Part shown: piece by piece, positions 1 through 8,137 of the stretch
Numbering within the stretch: position 1 is the first letter of the stretch
Layout: each line of letters opens with the position of its first letter
The notes under the pieces: generated by a model
Database searches by the model: none
What the model was told of the DNA's origin: nothing
Seen by the model: only the letters and a program-made list of their open reading frames with translations
Translations under genes and position numbers: made by a program
Assembly: GCA_964549915.1 (NCBI GenBank)
Contig: CAZJWX010000005.1
Location: 62,001 to 126,000 of the forward strand
Origin: JAUZRW01 sp964549915
Lineage (GTDB): Bacteria; Chloroflexota; Anaerolineae; Aggregatilineales; Phototrophicaceae
Length of the DNA: 64,000 nucleotides
Reading direction: 5' to 3'

Positions 1-546
1 AGCGCGGAGATCAAGCAATTGCTGATGGCGTCGCGGGGGATGGCAACATCCAAACAGCAGCTTCTGCGCAATGATGTCGTGACGACCATGCTCTGCACGA
101 TGGCGCTGCGCCGCGAAGAACTCTCTGCCGCACGCTGGGGCGACCTGGGGCGGCGCGAGAATGGCGTCATTTTGCGGACGGGAAACAGCGGCTTTGTGGA
201 GATCCCACGTCCCGTGCTGAAGATCATCGACGCCTGGCGGCGCGAAATCGGCGACCCTGGCACGGAGACGCCCCTGGTTCGTCGCATCTGGAAGGGCGGA
301 CGCATCGCCAACGCGGGGCTATCCCCGGATGGGGTCTGGCTCATCATCCGGCTGGCGGCGGAAAATGCCGACCTCGGACATGTGACGCCGGATGACCTGC
401 GACGCAGCGCCGTCGCCAATATGGTGCGCAACGGCGTGCCCCTGGAAGAAATCAGCCGGATTCTGCGTCATCGCAATATCCTCATCACCGAGCGCTTCAT
501 CGCCAAGCTCCACCTGGAATCCCCGCCAGACCCTGAAGCGGAGTAG
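1..546 (+). CDS. Tyrosine-recombinase-like protein, 5' end outside window, catalytic residues degenerate
   Basis: The reading frame is open to base 1, so the N-terminal core-binding domain probably lies upstream of the window. What remains resembles the C-terminal catalytic domain of phage-type integrases: an 'ALRREEL' segment carries the first Arg, 'DDLRRSAVANMV' matches the HxxR region, and 'LRHRN' matches the GH/RH segment. The usual HxxR His is Asp, and the position of the nucleophilic Tyr (normally 'T..RY') is Phe in 'TERFIA'. If that alignment is right, the protein cannot form the 3'-phosphotyrosine bond and is either a decayed integrase or a DNA-binding relative. No attachment site or partner gene is visible. 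Confidence 0.75.
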   Translation, partial: SAEIKQLLMASRGMATSKQQLLRNDVVTTMLCTMALRREELSAARWGDLGRRENGVILRTGNSGFVEIPRPVLKIIDAWRREIGDPGTETPLVRRIWKGGRIANAGLSPDGVWLIIRLAAENADLGHVTPDDLRRSAVANMVRNGVPLEEISRILRHRNILITERFIAKLHLESPPDPEAE

Positions 547-616
547 GCTCCCGTAGACTCCGCCGCTGTGCTATGCTGTGCGCCGATATTCAGCCTGACC
601 GACGAGGCCGCGTCCC

Positions 617-2431
617 ATGCGAAATCTCTGGCTCCTGCTGTTGATCCTGCTGCTGGCAGCGGTGATGCGCATCGATAACATTGACTTGCAAAGCCTGTGG
701 ATTGACGAGGGCTTCACCTGGAACCTGACGCAGTACAGCGATCCCTGGCTCGTACTGCAAAAGGATGTGCACCCGCCGCTGTACTTCCTGGCGATGGATG
801 CCTGGGTGCAAAGCGCGGGAACGAGCGTCCTGGCGCTGCGCTTCTTCTCGGTGCTGCCGGGCTTGCTGAGCGTTGCCGCCATTTACCAGCTAGGGCGCGA
901 GATCGAGCGTCAAAGAGGCGCTCGTGAGGGTGTCGTACCGCTGCTGGCTGCGCTGCTGCTGGCGCTGGCCGATGCCGAGATTTTCCTGGCGCAAGAAGCC
1001 CGCAGCTACACCTGGCAGGTATTCTTCGCCAGCCTGAGTATGTGGGGATTCCTGCGCTGGAGCCGGGCCGAGGAGCGCGGAAGCTGGTTGCTCTGGCTCG
1101 GCAGTACGGTCGGCCTGATTTATACCTTCTACCTGGGGGCATTCGTCGGTGTGGTACAGGGACTGTACGCGCTGCTCTTCCTACGCGGACGGCGGCGCAT
1201 CTTCGCCGTGCTGACTCTGGTGCTGGCGGCCCTGGCGTTGCTGCCCTGGTTGCTGCTGACTGGCGGCGAACAATCCGGCAACATCAGCTACGCGGAATGG
1301 ATTCGCCCGGATGCCTTCGCTTTCTGGTTGGCGGATTTTGCGCGGCGCTATTTCACGGGGCAGTGGGCGCTGGTGCTGGGTTTGGTCGTGCTGGGGGTCT
1401 TAGGCGTGCCAATCGTCGCGGCGCGGATTCGGCTGCGCGTTCATCCGGTGGCGATTCTGCTGTTGCTGTGGCTGGGATTGCCGCTGCTGCTGACGTTGCT
1501 TGGCAACGAAATCGCCCCGCTCTATCAACCGCGCCGCGTCTCACAAATCGTCCCGGCGATTGCCCTGCTGACGGCGTTGGGGCTGGCGGCGTTCCCGCGT
1601 TCCAGTCGCTGGTTCCTCGTGCTGGTGCTGGTGCTGTACGGCCTCTTCACCGTCGATTACTGGCGCTATAAGCAGCCCTGGCGTGCGTTCGTTGCCGAGA
1701 CCGCGCCCTACCTGACTCCGGGTGCGCCTCTGCTGCTGGAAGTCGGTGGCGATGATTACGCGCCCCGCTACCATTACGCCGAAGCCCTGCCCGCCAGCCA
1801 TGACTTGCTGCTGGAACAGGGCGAGCCAGCGGCCTCTGAAGTGCCCATTCTGGGACTCACCACCTGGCGACATCTCGACCCGGAGGGCTATGCGGCGGGG
1901 CTGCCGCCAACCATTCAGGCGCAGGAGCATCTCTGGCTCTTCTACTGGTCAAGCGATACTGGCGCACTGGATTGGTTGGCGACCTTCGGCTTTCAGCGGA
2001 CTGCGACCTTCACCGCGTCTTTCAACCCGGATGTGCATCTCTACCGCTATGATCGCCTGCCGGAGGAAGCGCTGGCACAGTACCAGAATGGCCTGATCCT
2101 GCGGCAGGCGGTGTTATCTGGTGTGGATTTTGTCGAACTGATCTGGGAGGCCGCTGCGGCGCTTCCGACGGATACGGTGACATCGGCGGTGCTGTTGAAC
2201 GAGGCGGGGGAAGTCGTGGCGCAGCAGGATACCCCACTCTTCGCGCGAGAGACGCCTGCGCCGGGGGCACTGGTCTACGATCCCAAGCAACTGTCGTCAG
2301 CCGAAGCCCTGCCCGTCGGCCAGTATCGAGTCGGCGTCGTGGTCTATCGCACGGTCAATGGTGAGATTCAGCGCATACTTACAACCGAAGGTGATGACCT
2401 GTTGATCGTTGGCGCGATCCGCCGCCCATAA
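617..2431 (+). CDS. Family 39 (PMT/ArnT-like) membrane glycosyltransferase
   Basis: This 604-residue polytopic membrane protein has many hydrophobic helices in its first 370 residues. It shows the GT39/GT83 hallmarks: an acidic 'DEG' motif at residues 30-32 in the first extracytoplasmic loop and 'HPPLYF' from residue 52. Family members transfer sugars from polyprenyl-phosphate donors onto lipids or proteins on the outer face of the membrane. The C-terminal 230 residues are soluble and look like the extracytoplasmic domain common in this class. The start ATG follows 70 bp after the recombinase-like gene. The acceptor cannot be told from sequence. Confidence 0.92.
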   Translation: MRNLWLLLLILLLAAVMRIDNIDLQSLWIDEGFTWNLTQYSDPWLVLQKDVHPPLYFLAMDAWVQSAGTSVLALRFFSVLPGLLSVAAIYQLGREIERQRGAREGVVPLLAALLLALADAEIFLAQEARSYTWQVFFASLSMWGFLRWSRAEERGSWLLWLGSTVGLIYTFYLGAFVGVVQGLYALLFLRGRRRIFAVLTLVLAALALLPWLLLTGGEQSGNISYAEWIRPDAFAFWLADFARRYFTGQWALVLGLVVLGVLGVPIVAARIRLRVHPVAILLLLWLGLPLLLTLLGNEIAPLYQPRRVSQIVPAIALLTALGLAAFPRSSRWFLVLVLVLYGLFTVDYWRYKQPWRAFVAETAPYLTPGAPLLLEVGGDDYAPRYHYAEALPASHDLLLEQGEPAASEVPILGLTTWRHLDPEGYAAGLPPTIQAQEHLWLFYWSSDTGALDWLATFGFQRTATFTASFNPDVHLYRYDRLPEEALAQYQNGLILRQAVLSGVDFVELIWEAAAALPTDTVTSAVLLNEAGEVVAQQDTPLFARETPAPGALVYDPKQLSSAEALPVGQYRVGVVVYRTVNGEIQRILTTEGDDLLIVGAIRRP

Positions 2432-2481
2432 GTACAATACACTCATCATTGAGTGGCTTTCATTTCACATAGGTAGGCATT

Positions 2482-2886
2482 ATGGCGAGTGTTCCAGAGA
2501 CTCACAAAGATTTGATTGAGCGTCCCATCGTCGCAGCGTTGGCGACATTGATGCCCGACAATCAGCCGCAGGTGACCCCGGTGTGGTTCAGCTACGAAGA
2601 CGACTTTTTGCTGGTGAACACCGCACGTGGACGCCAGAAAGACCAGAACATGAGCGAACGCCCGAAAGTGACGCTGCTCATCATTGATCCGGAAAATCCC
2701 TACCGCTATTTAGAGATTCGGGGAACGGTCATCGAGATCAATGAAGAAGAGGGGCTGGAACACATCAATCGCCTCTCCAGGCGTTATCGGGGGCGCGAAG
2801 ACTACTACGAAGGGCAAGAATCGCTGCGTGGCAAGGAACAGCGAGCCGTCTTCAAGATCAAGCCGGATGCGATCAACGCTCACTGA
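2482..2886 (+). CDS. PPOX-class, probably F420-dependent, oxidoreductase
   Basis: This 134-residue single-domain protein has the split-barrel fold signature of the pyridoxamine-phosphate-oxidase superfamily. 'ALATLMPDNQPQVTPVWF' forms the first strands, and 'LLVNTARGRQKDQNM' carries the basic residues that contact the cofactor phosphates. Length and motif order fit the TIGR03618-type F420 group rather than the longer FMN-dependent PdxH. It probably reduces or oxidises a small organic substrate with deazaflavin F420; the substrate is unknown. A second candidate F420 enzyme lies at 33782-34810, which supports F420 use by this organism. A 'TAGG' lies a few bases before the ATG. Confidence 0.88.
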   Translation: MASVPETHKDLIERPIVAALATLMPDNQPQVTPVWFSYEDDFLLVNTARGRQKDQNMSERPKVTLLIIDPENPYRYLEIRGTVIEINEEEGLEHINRLSRRYRGREDYYEGQESLRGKEQRAVFKIKPDAINAH

Positions 2887-2905
2887 CGATTTCCCCGCAA
2901 AGCAA

Positions 2906-2931
2906 ACAGGACGAGCGTTTGCCCGTCCTGT
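2906..2931. terminator. Bidirectional hairpin between convergent genes
   Basis: ACAGGACG (2906-2913) pairs perfectly with CGTCCTGT (2924-2931) around a 10-nt loop. It lies between the stops of the PPOX gene and folE. On the minus strand the stem is followed by TTTGCTTTG and on the plus strand by GCCATGTTTT, so it can serve both transcripts. Confidence 0.65.
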
Positions 2932-2955
2932 GCCATGTTTTGATGTAGTTGGGCT

Positions 2956-3726
2956 TCACTTGCCATTGCGGATCAGCGAGAGCACTTCCGCGCGACGGCG
3001 TTCATCCGTCTGGAAGACCCCACGCGCCGCGATGGTCGTCGTGTTGGCCTCGTGTAACTGCACCCCGCGCGACGACATGCACATGTGCTCGGTGTCGTAG
3101 AGCACAACCATCACGCCCCTGGGATTGAGCAAATCCATCAGCTTATCTGCGGCCTGTGCGCCGATGCGCTCCTGCAACTGAAAGCGCTGCGCGTAAATGC
3201 GCAGGATGCGCCCCAGCTTGGAGAGACCCAGCAAGTTATCGCCGGGGATGTAGGCGATTGCCGCATACCCGTGAAACGGCGCGAGATGGTGGCTGCACGT
3301 GCTGTAGTAGCGCATGTCCTTGACCAGTACCAGATCATCGCGCCCGCTGGAATTGGGGAAGACGGTGATCTCGTCTTCGGGTTCGCGTCCGTAGCCACTT
3401 GCCCAGTATTCCAGATAGGCTTTGGCAACGCGCTTGGGGGTGTCGGTGTAGTTGGGGTCATCCCAATTCACGTTGAAAGCATCCAGCAGGTCATAGATGG
3501 CGTCGTGAATGCGCTGGAACTGCCCCGCGTCGCCCGTCAGTTGCTCCGTTTCTTCGTAAGCATCAATGAAGGGGGGGCCGTGTTCATCTACATCTTCCGG
3601 GATGGCATTCTCTCCCGTCGCGAGGATACTCACGGGTGGGACCCTGTCTTCATCTTCGTTGGGCATACGCCCCGTTTCATTACCATTGCTCATCGTGCTG
3701 TGGTCATTGCGCAGAGCGCTCATCAC
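2956..3726 (-). CDS. folE: GTP cyclohydrolase I (FolE type IA)
   Basis: FolE converts GTP to 7,8-dihydroneopterin triphosphate, the first step of folate and pterin synthesis. The catalytic core is complete: 'YYSTCSHHLAPFHG' holds the zinc Cys and the His pair, and 'DTEHMCMSSRGV' gives the second Cys ligand. 'SKLGRILRIYAQRFQLQERI' is the conserved helix. The protein is 256 residues because of a roughly 60-residue acidic N-terminal extension absent from the minimal family length near 190. Several Met codons lie in that extension, so the true start may be downstream of 3726. A multi-hairpin sequence precedes the gene. Confidence 0.95.
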   Translation of the reverse strand: MMSALRNDHSTMSNGNETGRMPNEDEDRVPPVSILATGENAIPEDVDEHGPPFIDAYEETEQLTGDAGQFQRIHDAIYDLLDAFNVNWDDPNYTDTPKRVAKAYLEYWASGYGREPEDEITVFPNSSGRDDLVLVKDMRYYSTCSHHLAPFHGYAAIAYIPGDNLLGLSKLGRILRIYAQRFQLQERIGAQAADKLMDLLNPRGVMVVLYDTEHMCMSSRGVQLHEANTTTIAARGVFQTDERRRAEVLSLIRNGK

Positions 3727-3730
3727 GTAC

Positions 3731-3797
3731 TGTTCTCCATGACACTAATGCGTGTATTTCAGGGCGCTGCCTCTCGGCAGTACCTTTCGGTGGAACA
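3731..3797 (-). promoter_or_regulatory. Candidate structured RNA leader of folE
   Basis: On the minus strand, just before folE, four helices form by simple inspection: TGTTC/GAACA (3793-3797 with 3731-3735) closes a junction holding ACC-GAAA-GGT (3782-3791), CTGCC-GAGA-GGCAG (3767-3780) and ACAC/GTGT (3742-3755). Two loops are GNRA tetraloops. It matches no folate, preQ1 or ZTP riboswitch sequence that I can recall. Regulation of folE is therefore an inference. Confidence 0.4.
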
Positions 3798-4066
3798 TCA
3801 GTGGTTACAAGAGACAAGCCCGTCCCCGTGCGACACCAACACGATTAGGAATTTGTCTTTGGTTGCAATCCACTTCTATCCAGATAGACGGTTTTACCTG
3901 TCCGCCTCTTACAGTAGTACGTTCCATAGGATTACACGGCTTGATGAGAGGGGTTTGAGATGGCTTTAGGGGTAAACTGAGAGCCATCTTAAGCCTTAAA
4001 GAGAATTTAAACGTTCCGCTTGCATCGGTCTCAGGATCGTGCGGGAAATCGTTTGCCGGCCTGCGC
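3798..4066. other. Intergenic region with long hairpin (3954-3993)
   Basis: No coding potential is evident. AGATGGCT (3958-3965) pairs with AGCCATCT (3982-3989), and the stem extends outward with wobble pairs. It lies about 75 bp downstream of the phosphodiesterase stop, so it may end that leftward transcript, although no T-run follows. Confidence 0.4.
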
Positions 4067-4945
4067 TCATTCGAAAGCGGTGCGGAGGGGTGCTGCCATC
4101 CCCTCCGCCGGGGGCAGATTCAACTGCCAGAGTACGGTCGGTGTGACCTGAGTCACCGTCGCATCCTCTAATTGCGCACCGGGAATGACGCCGGGGCCTG
4201 CCACGATCAACGGCACGTTCATATCTTCGGGGATGTCCGCGCCGTGCACCGTGCCATGCCCACCATGATCGGATGTGAGCAGAATCAGCGTTGTGTCCGC
4301 AATGCCGAGTTCATCCAGGGCATCCAGCAAGCGCCCGAGCTGAAAATCCGAATTCCCCAGTTCAAAGAGGTAACTCTCGCTCATCCAGCCCCGGCTGTGG
4401 CCGAAATAGTCTGGATTCGGGAAATGCACGAAGAGGATTTCGTAGCCCGCTTGCAGGCGCTCAATGGCGGCATCCACCACCGAACGATCGCCCAATTCGG
4501 CGAAGAAGTAATCGACTAGCTCAACGGGGTAATGGAATTGATCCAGTTTGTTCTTGCCGACGATCATACTGGTGCGCCAGCCCGCTTCCGCCGCGACGGA
4601 GAGAAAGCTGGGAATCCCCAGGCGCTCGGTGGTGTAATCGTTATGGTCGATTCCGTGCTCTTCCACATCCAATCCGGTAAAGATGGAAGCATGGGCAGGG
4701 ACGGTCACGGGTGGATAGACCGTCTGTGCATCCCAGTCCACCGCGCCGGAATCCGCCAGCGAGAGCAGCACTGGCGCTGCAATCTGCTGCACGGCATCCG
4801 GGCGCACCCCATCCATCGAGATCACCAGCACATGGGTGATGCCGTTCTGTGGCTGCGGTTTTTCGTCGATGGCAATGATGGGAGCGATGGAGAGGCTGGG
4901 AACAATCCATAGGAACCAGAGCAGCAGGGACAGCCAGCGTCGCAC
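4067..4945 (-). CDS. Exported type I phosphodiesterase / alkaline-phosphatase-superfamily hydrolase
   Basis: This 292-residue protein has an N-terminal signal peptide ('MRRWLSLLLWFLWIVPSLS'). 'VISMDGVRPDA' supplies the first metal Asp, 'VPAHASIFTG' matches the nucleophile region, and 'TSDHGGHG' supplies the later Asp/His ligands. The set is typical of nucleotide pyrophosphatase/phosphodiesterases (PF01663). It should hydrolyse phosphodiesters outside the cytoplasmic membrane. It is shorter than many family members (350-450 residues) but carries all the metal-binding motifs. It ends a leftward run with three envelope genes, so a lipid- or glycan-linked phosphate substrate is possible. Confidence 0.88.
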   Translation of the reverse strand: MRRWLSLLLWFLWIVPSLSIAPIIAIDEKPQPQNGITHVLVISMDGVRPDAVQQIAAPVLLSLADSGAVDWDAQTVYPPVTVPAHASIFTGLDVEEHGIDHNDYTTERLGIPSFLSVAAEAGWRTSMIVGKNKLDQFHYPVELVDYFFAELGDRSVVDAAIERLQAGYEILFVHFPNPDYFGHSRGWMSESYLFELGNSDFQLGRLLDALDELGIADTTLILLTSDHGGHGTVHGADIPEDMNVPLIVAGPGVIPGAQLEDATVTQVTPTVLWQLNLPPAEGMAAPLRTAFE

Positions 4946-5024
4946 GACACGCCTCCTTGATGGGTCGTCGGTTGCAGGATGCCCAGACTATACCACGCAG
5001 CCGATGATCCACGCACGTTGATTT

Positions 5025-6881
5025 TCATTTTTCCCTACGCAGCAGCACCAGAATGACGAACAAGGGCAAACGCAGCATACGGCGTATACGCCAGGGCTGC
5101 TTGTACAGGCGGTAGAGCCACTCCAGGCCGTACCGTCGCATCCACTGCGGCGCACGGGGAACCCGCCCCGCGACGAAATCCAGCGAACCGCCAACACCCA
5201 TCGCCATGCGCACCTGCAGGCGTGGCAGATTACGCGCAATCCACTTATCTTGGCGCGGCGCACCATAGGCCACCAGCAGCACATCCGGCTGCACGGCATT
5301 GATACGCTCGACGATGGCATCTTCTTCTTCCGGTGCCGGGCTGCCTGCGTAGGTTCCGGCGATTTGTAGGCCAGGGAAGGTCGTTTGTAGGATGCGTGCG
5401 GCGTCTTCGGCCACGCCTTCCGCCGCCCCCAGCAGATAGAGGCTCCAACCGTGCGCTGCCGCCGCCTCAGAAAGTGCCAGAATGCCGTCACTGCCCGTGA
5501 CGCGCTCCACCAGCGGCGTCTTCAGGTAGCGTGCCGCCAGCATCAAGCCGACCCCATCTGGCAGGCACAAATCTGCACGCCGCAGAATATTGGCGAAATT
5601 GACATCATTCTGCGCGATCATCATGAATTCCGGGTTGGTCGTGCAGACGTGATACGTCCGATCCCGACGCTGCACCCAGTCCCCCACCAGCGCCAGCCAT
5701 TCATCGTAGGTGATGCGATCAACAGGCATACCGAGAATCTGCACGCGATTCTGCCAATCTCGTTCGGGCAGGCGCGGTTGGCGGGGGGCGCGTCGCTCGC
5801 CGAGCAGGGCAGCGGCGGCCTGTAGGACTTGCTCTGGCGTGACCATGCGCATACAGGTGCGCGCAGGGCAGCCTTCGCGCAGGCCGACCCCATGCCCGAC
5901 GTAGCTGCACGGGCTGCATTCCGGGGCGCTGCGCAGAATCAGCACCTTGCCCCTGGGCGACCAGGGGCCATAGGCTTCGTGGTTGCTGGGGCCGAAGATG
6001 GCGATCATCGGCGTGCGTACGGCGGCGGCGAGGTGCATCACGCCGCTATCTGCGCCGATGTAGAGGTCAGCAGAACGAATCACGTCCGCGAGCTGGGTCA
6101 GGCTGGTTTGCCCGCTGAGGTTATAGGCCGAATGCTGCATCAGGGCTTCGACTTCATCGGCGTTATCGTTGGGCGTGCCCACCAGCACGACCTCCGCACC
6201 ACGCTGCTCCACCAGGGCATCTGCCACCTTTGCGAAGTTCTCCGGCTCCCAGCGCCGCGCCAGACTGTATCCCCCGCTCCCAGCATGGATCACCACCCGC
6301 AGGCCCATGCTCACCGGAAGCGGCAGCACACCGTCATCGAAGGCGACCCGCGCTCGCTGTGGGGATGAATCTGCCCCCAGCAAGCCCACCAGATCGAGCC
6401 AGTACTGCGCCTGATGTCGGGTGCCGAAGCCTTCGTCTGGCACGCGATCCGTCAGGAACCAGCCATTGCCGTTATCCAGCCCCACGACTCGCTTCGCCCC
6501 GCTGGCTTTGGCGATCAACCAGAACTTGATCGTACCGAGTTTGAGCGTGAAGTGATGAAAAAAGACGACGGTGTCATACGCCCCGCGCCGCAGCTTCCAG
6601 ATTTCCGCGAAGTTCGAGGGGAAGAGCAGGGCGCAGGAACTGTTGAAGAGGCGCTTGTCGAAGGAGACGACTTCATCCACCGCACCCGACTCGAGCACGG
6701 GGGCGGCGTGGGCAGCCGTCAGCAGCGCCAGGTGCGCCTGGGGCAGCGCCTCGCGCAGGGCAGTGATGGCGGGCGTGGTCAGAATCAGATCGCCGATGTC
6801 ACCCAATTGTACGAGCAGAATGCGTTGGGGCATTCGGTTTTTGTTTCCGGGTAGCGATTTGGCTTGTTCGTGTGTCAGCAT
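5025..6881 (-). CDS. GT9 (heptosyltransferase-like) - GT26 (WecG/TagA/CpsF) fusion glycosyltransferase
   Basis: This 618-residue protein carries two complete transferase domains. Residues about 17-370 are GT9: 'LLVQLGDIGDLILTTPAI' at the start and 'GADSGVMHLAAA' in the donor-binding half. Residues about 380-618 are GT26: 'CTTNPEFMMIAQND', 'LPDGVGLMLAARYL' and 'GVGGSLDFVAGRVPRAPQWM'. GT26 enzymes add N-acetylmannosamine-type sugars to polyprenyl-linked acceptors, and GT9 enzymes add heptose-like sugars, so one polypeptide may make two successive additions during surface glycan assembly. An internal ATG at 6833, directly before the GT9 domain, is an alternative start. Confidence 0.92.
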   Translation of the reverse strand: MLTHEQAKSLPGNKNRMPQRILLVQLGDIGDLILTTPAITALREALPQAHLALLTAAHAAPVLESGAVDEVVSFDKRLFNSSCALLFPSNFAEIWKLRRGAYDTVVFFHHFTLKLGTIKFWLIAKASGAKRVVGLDNGNGWFLTDRVPDEGFGTRHQAQYWLDLVGLLGADSSPQRARVAFDDGVLPLPVSMGLRVVIHAGSGGYSLARRWEPENFAKVADALVEQRGAEVVLVGTPNDNADEVEALMQHSAYNLSGQTSLTQLADVIRSADLYIGADSGVMHLAAAVRTPMIAIFGPSNHEAYGPWSPRGKVLILRSAPECSPCSYVGHGVGLREGCPARTCMRMVTPEQVLQAAAALLGERRAPRQPRLPERDWQNRVQILGMPVDRITYDEWLALVGDWVQRRDRTYHVCTTNPEFMMIAQNDVNFANILRRADLCLPDGVGLMLAARYLKTPLVERVTGSDGILALSEAAAAHGWSLYLLGAAEGVAEDAARILQTTFPGLQIAGTYAGSPAPEEEDAIVERINAVQPDVLLVAYGAPRQDKWIARNLPRLQVRMAMGVGGSLDFVAGRVPRAPQWMRRYGLEWLYRLYKQPWRIRRMLRLPLFVILVLLRREK

Positions 6882-6970
6882 GTTCGCGCTTTAGCAGGAG
6901 AGCCTGCCAATAGGCTGAAATGCTATCGACCGAGAATGATAACCCTCTGCGAGCCGATTTCACAGCCCGG

Positions 6971-8131
6971 TCATGTTTCGGGTTCGGGCGGAGGGGGTGG
7001 TGAGGCTGGCGCAGTAACGTAGGGCATGGCGGCGGCTTCTTCCAGGGCATCCAGCGCTTGCTTTGCGGCGTTGGGCCAGGTGAAGCGCTTGGCCTGCACC
7101 AATCCCTTGACGCTCAATTTGCGCCGCAGCAGTTCGTTCTCGGTCATCAAGTCCATCGCCGCCGCAATCTCTTTGACTTCCAGCGGATCAACCAGCATAC
7201 CCGCTTCGCCGACGAGTTCGGGGAGGCTGGAGGTGTTGCTGGCGATGACGGGCGTGCCGACTTGCATGGCTTCCACCGCCGGGAAGCCGAAGCCCTCATA
7301 GAGCGAGGGGAAGACCAGGGCGACCGCATGCCGAATCAGCGCCGCTTTGTAAACTTCATCCACGTACCCGGTCACGTAGACATCTTCTGCGCCGTTCACC
7401 CAGGTTTCATCGAAGAGCCAGCCCGGCTTGCCCGCGAAGACCAGCCCCACTTCTTTATCCGGGTTGGCGTTCCGCCACATCTTGAAGGCTTCCACAATGC
7501 GCTCGATGTTCTTGCGCGGTTGCAGGGTGCCGATGAACAGGAAGTAGCGGTAGGGGATGCCGTACCGTTCGAAGAGATCGAAGGCCCTGCCGCGTTCGGG
7601 TGCATCCACGCCGGGGTAAACCACGCGGATCTTCTCCGGCGGTGTCTCGTAGAAGTAGCTCAGGTCGTTCGCAGTCGCCTGACTATCCGCCAGTACCAGG
7701 GCGGCGCGGTTCGCACTGTGGAAGGTCGCCCAATCCAGGTAGCGCCGCTGCCCATCTTCATGGGCTTCCGGGAAGTATTTGTAGCCCAGGTCGTGCACGG
7801 TCACCACTGCTCGACCGGGGAAGGCCAGTGGCAGCGTATGCGCGGGTACGAAGGTCACATCCGGACGATCCTGCCAGAGCGCCGTCGAGAGCCGCAAGTG
7901 AGTCCACATGCGTGCGAAGGGGATCACGCGGTGGTGTACGGAATCCGACTGCGGGAAGAGGTCGTCTTCGGGTTCATCGCGGAAGTAGAGGGTCAGCGAA
8001 TGTGGAAATTCGCGCTCTTCGTTCAATTGGATGATGTGACGGATCAGTTGCAGCGAATAGCGCTCCGTTCCAGTGGATTTCGCGACGGTGGAGCGGCTGG
8101 CGTCGATTCCAATATGTAGTGAACGGCTCAT
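6971..8131 (-). CDS. GT4-family glycosyltransferase
   Basis: This 386-residue retaining GT-B enzyme opens with 'IGIDASRSTVAKSTGTERY' and has 'FIGTLQPRKNIERIVEAF' and 'PSLYEGFGFPAVEAMQVGTP', the classic GT4 nucleotide-sugar site with its EX7E motif. It is probably a mannosyl- or rhamnosyl-type transferase of a cell-surface polysaccharide pathway. The gene starts 6 bp after the stop of the upstream membrane-protein gene and precedes the GT9-GT26 fusion by 89 bp, so the three look co-transcribed. A Pro-rich tail of about 20 residues ends the protein. Confidence 0.93.
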   Translation of the reverse strand: MSRSLHIGIDASRSTVAKSTGTERYSLQLIRHIIQLNEEREFPHSLTLYFRDEPEDDLFPQSDSVHHRVIPFARMWTHLRLSTALWQDRPDVTFVPAHTLPLAFPGRAVVTVHDLGYKYFPEAHEDGQRRYLDWATFHSANRAALVLADSQATANDLSYFYETPPEKIRVVYPGVDAPERGRAFDLFERYGIPYRYFLFIGTLQPRKNIERIVEAFKMWRNANPDKEVGLVFAGKPGWLFDETWVNGAEDVYVTGYVDEVYKAALIRHAVALVFPSLYEGFGFPAVEAMQVGTPVIASNTSSLPELVGEAGMLVDPLEVKEIAAAMDLMTENELLRRKLSVKGLVQAKRFTWPNAAKQALDALEEAAAMPYVTAPASPPPPPEPET

Positions 8132-8137
8132 AACCCT

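Noticed and set aside
3731..3797. Tetrahydrofolate riboswitch
   Set aside because: The sequence does not carry the conserved bases of the THF-I or THF-II classes that I can recall.
3085..3969. Long open frame of 294 codons antisense to folE
   Set aside because: It lies opposite the strongly recognised folE gene, has no family motif and mirrors its codons; it is a shadow frame in GC-rich DNA.
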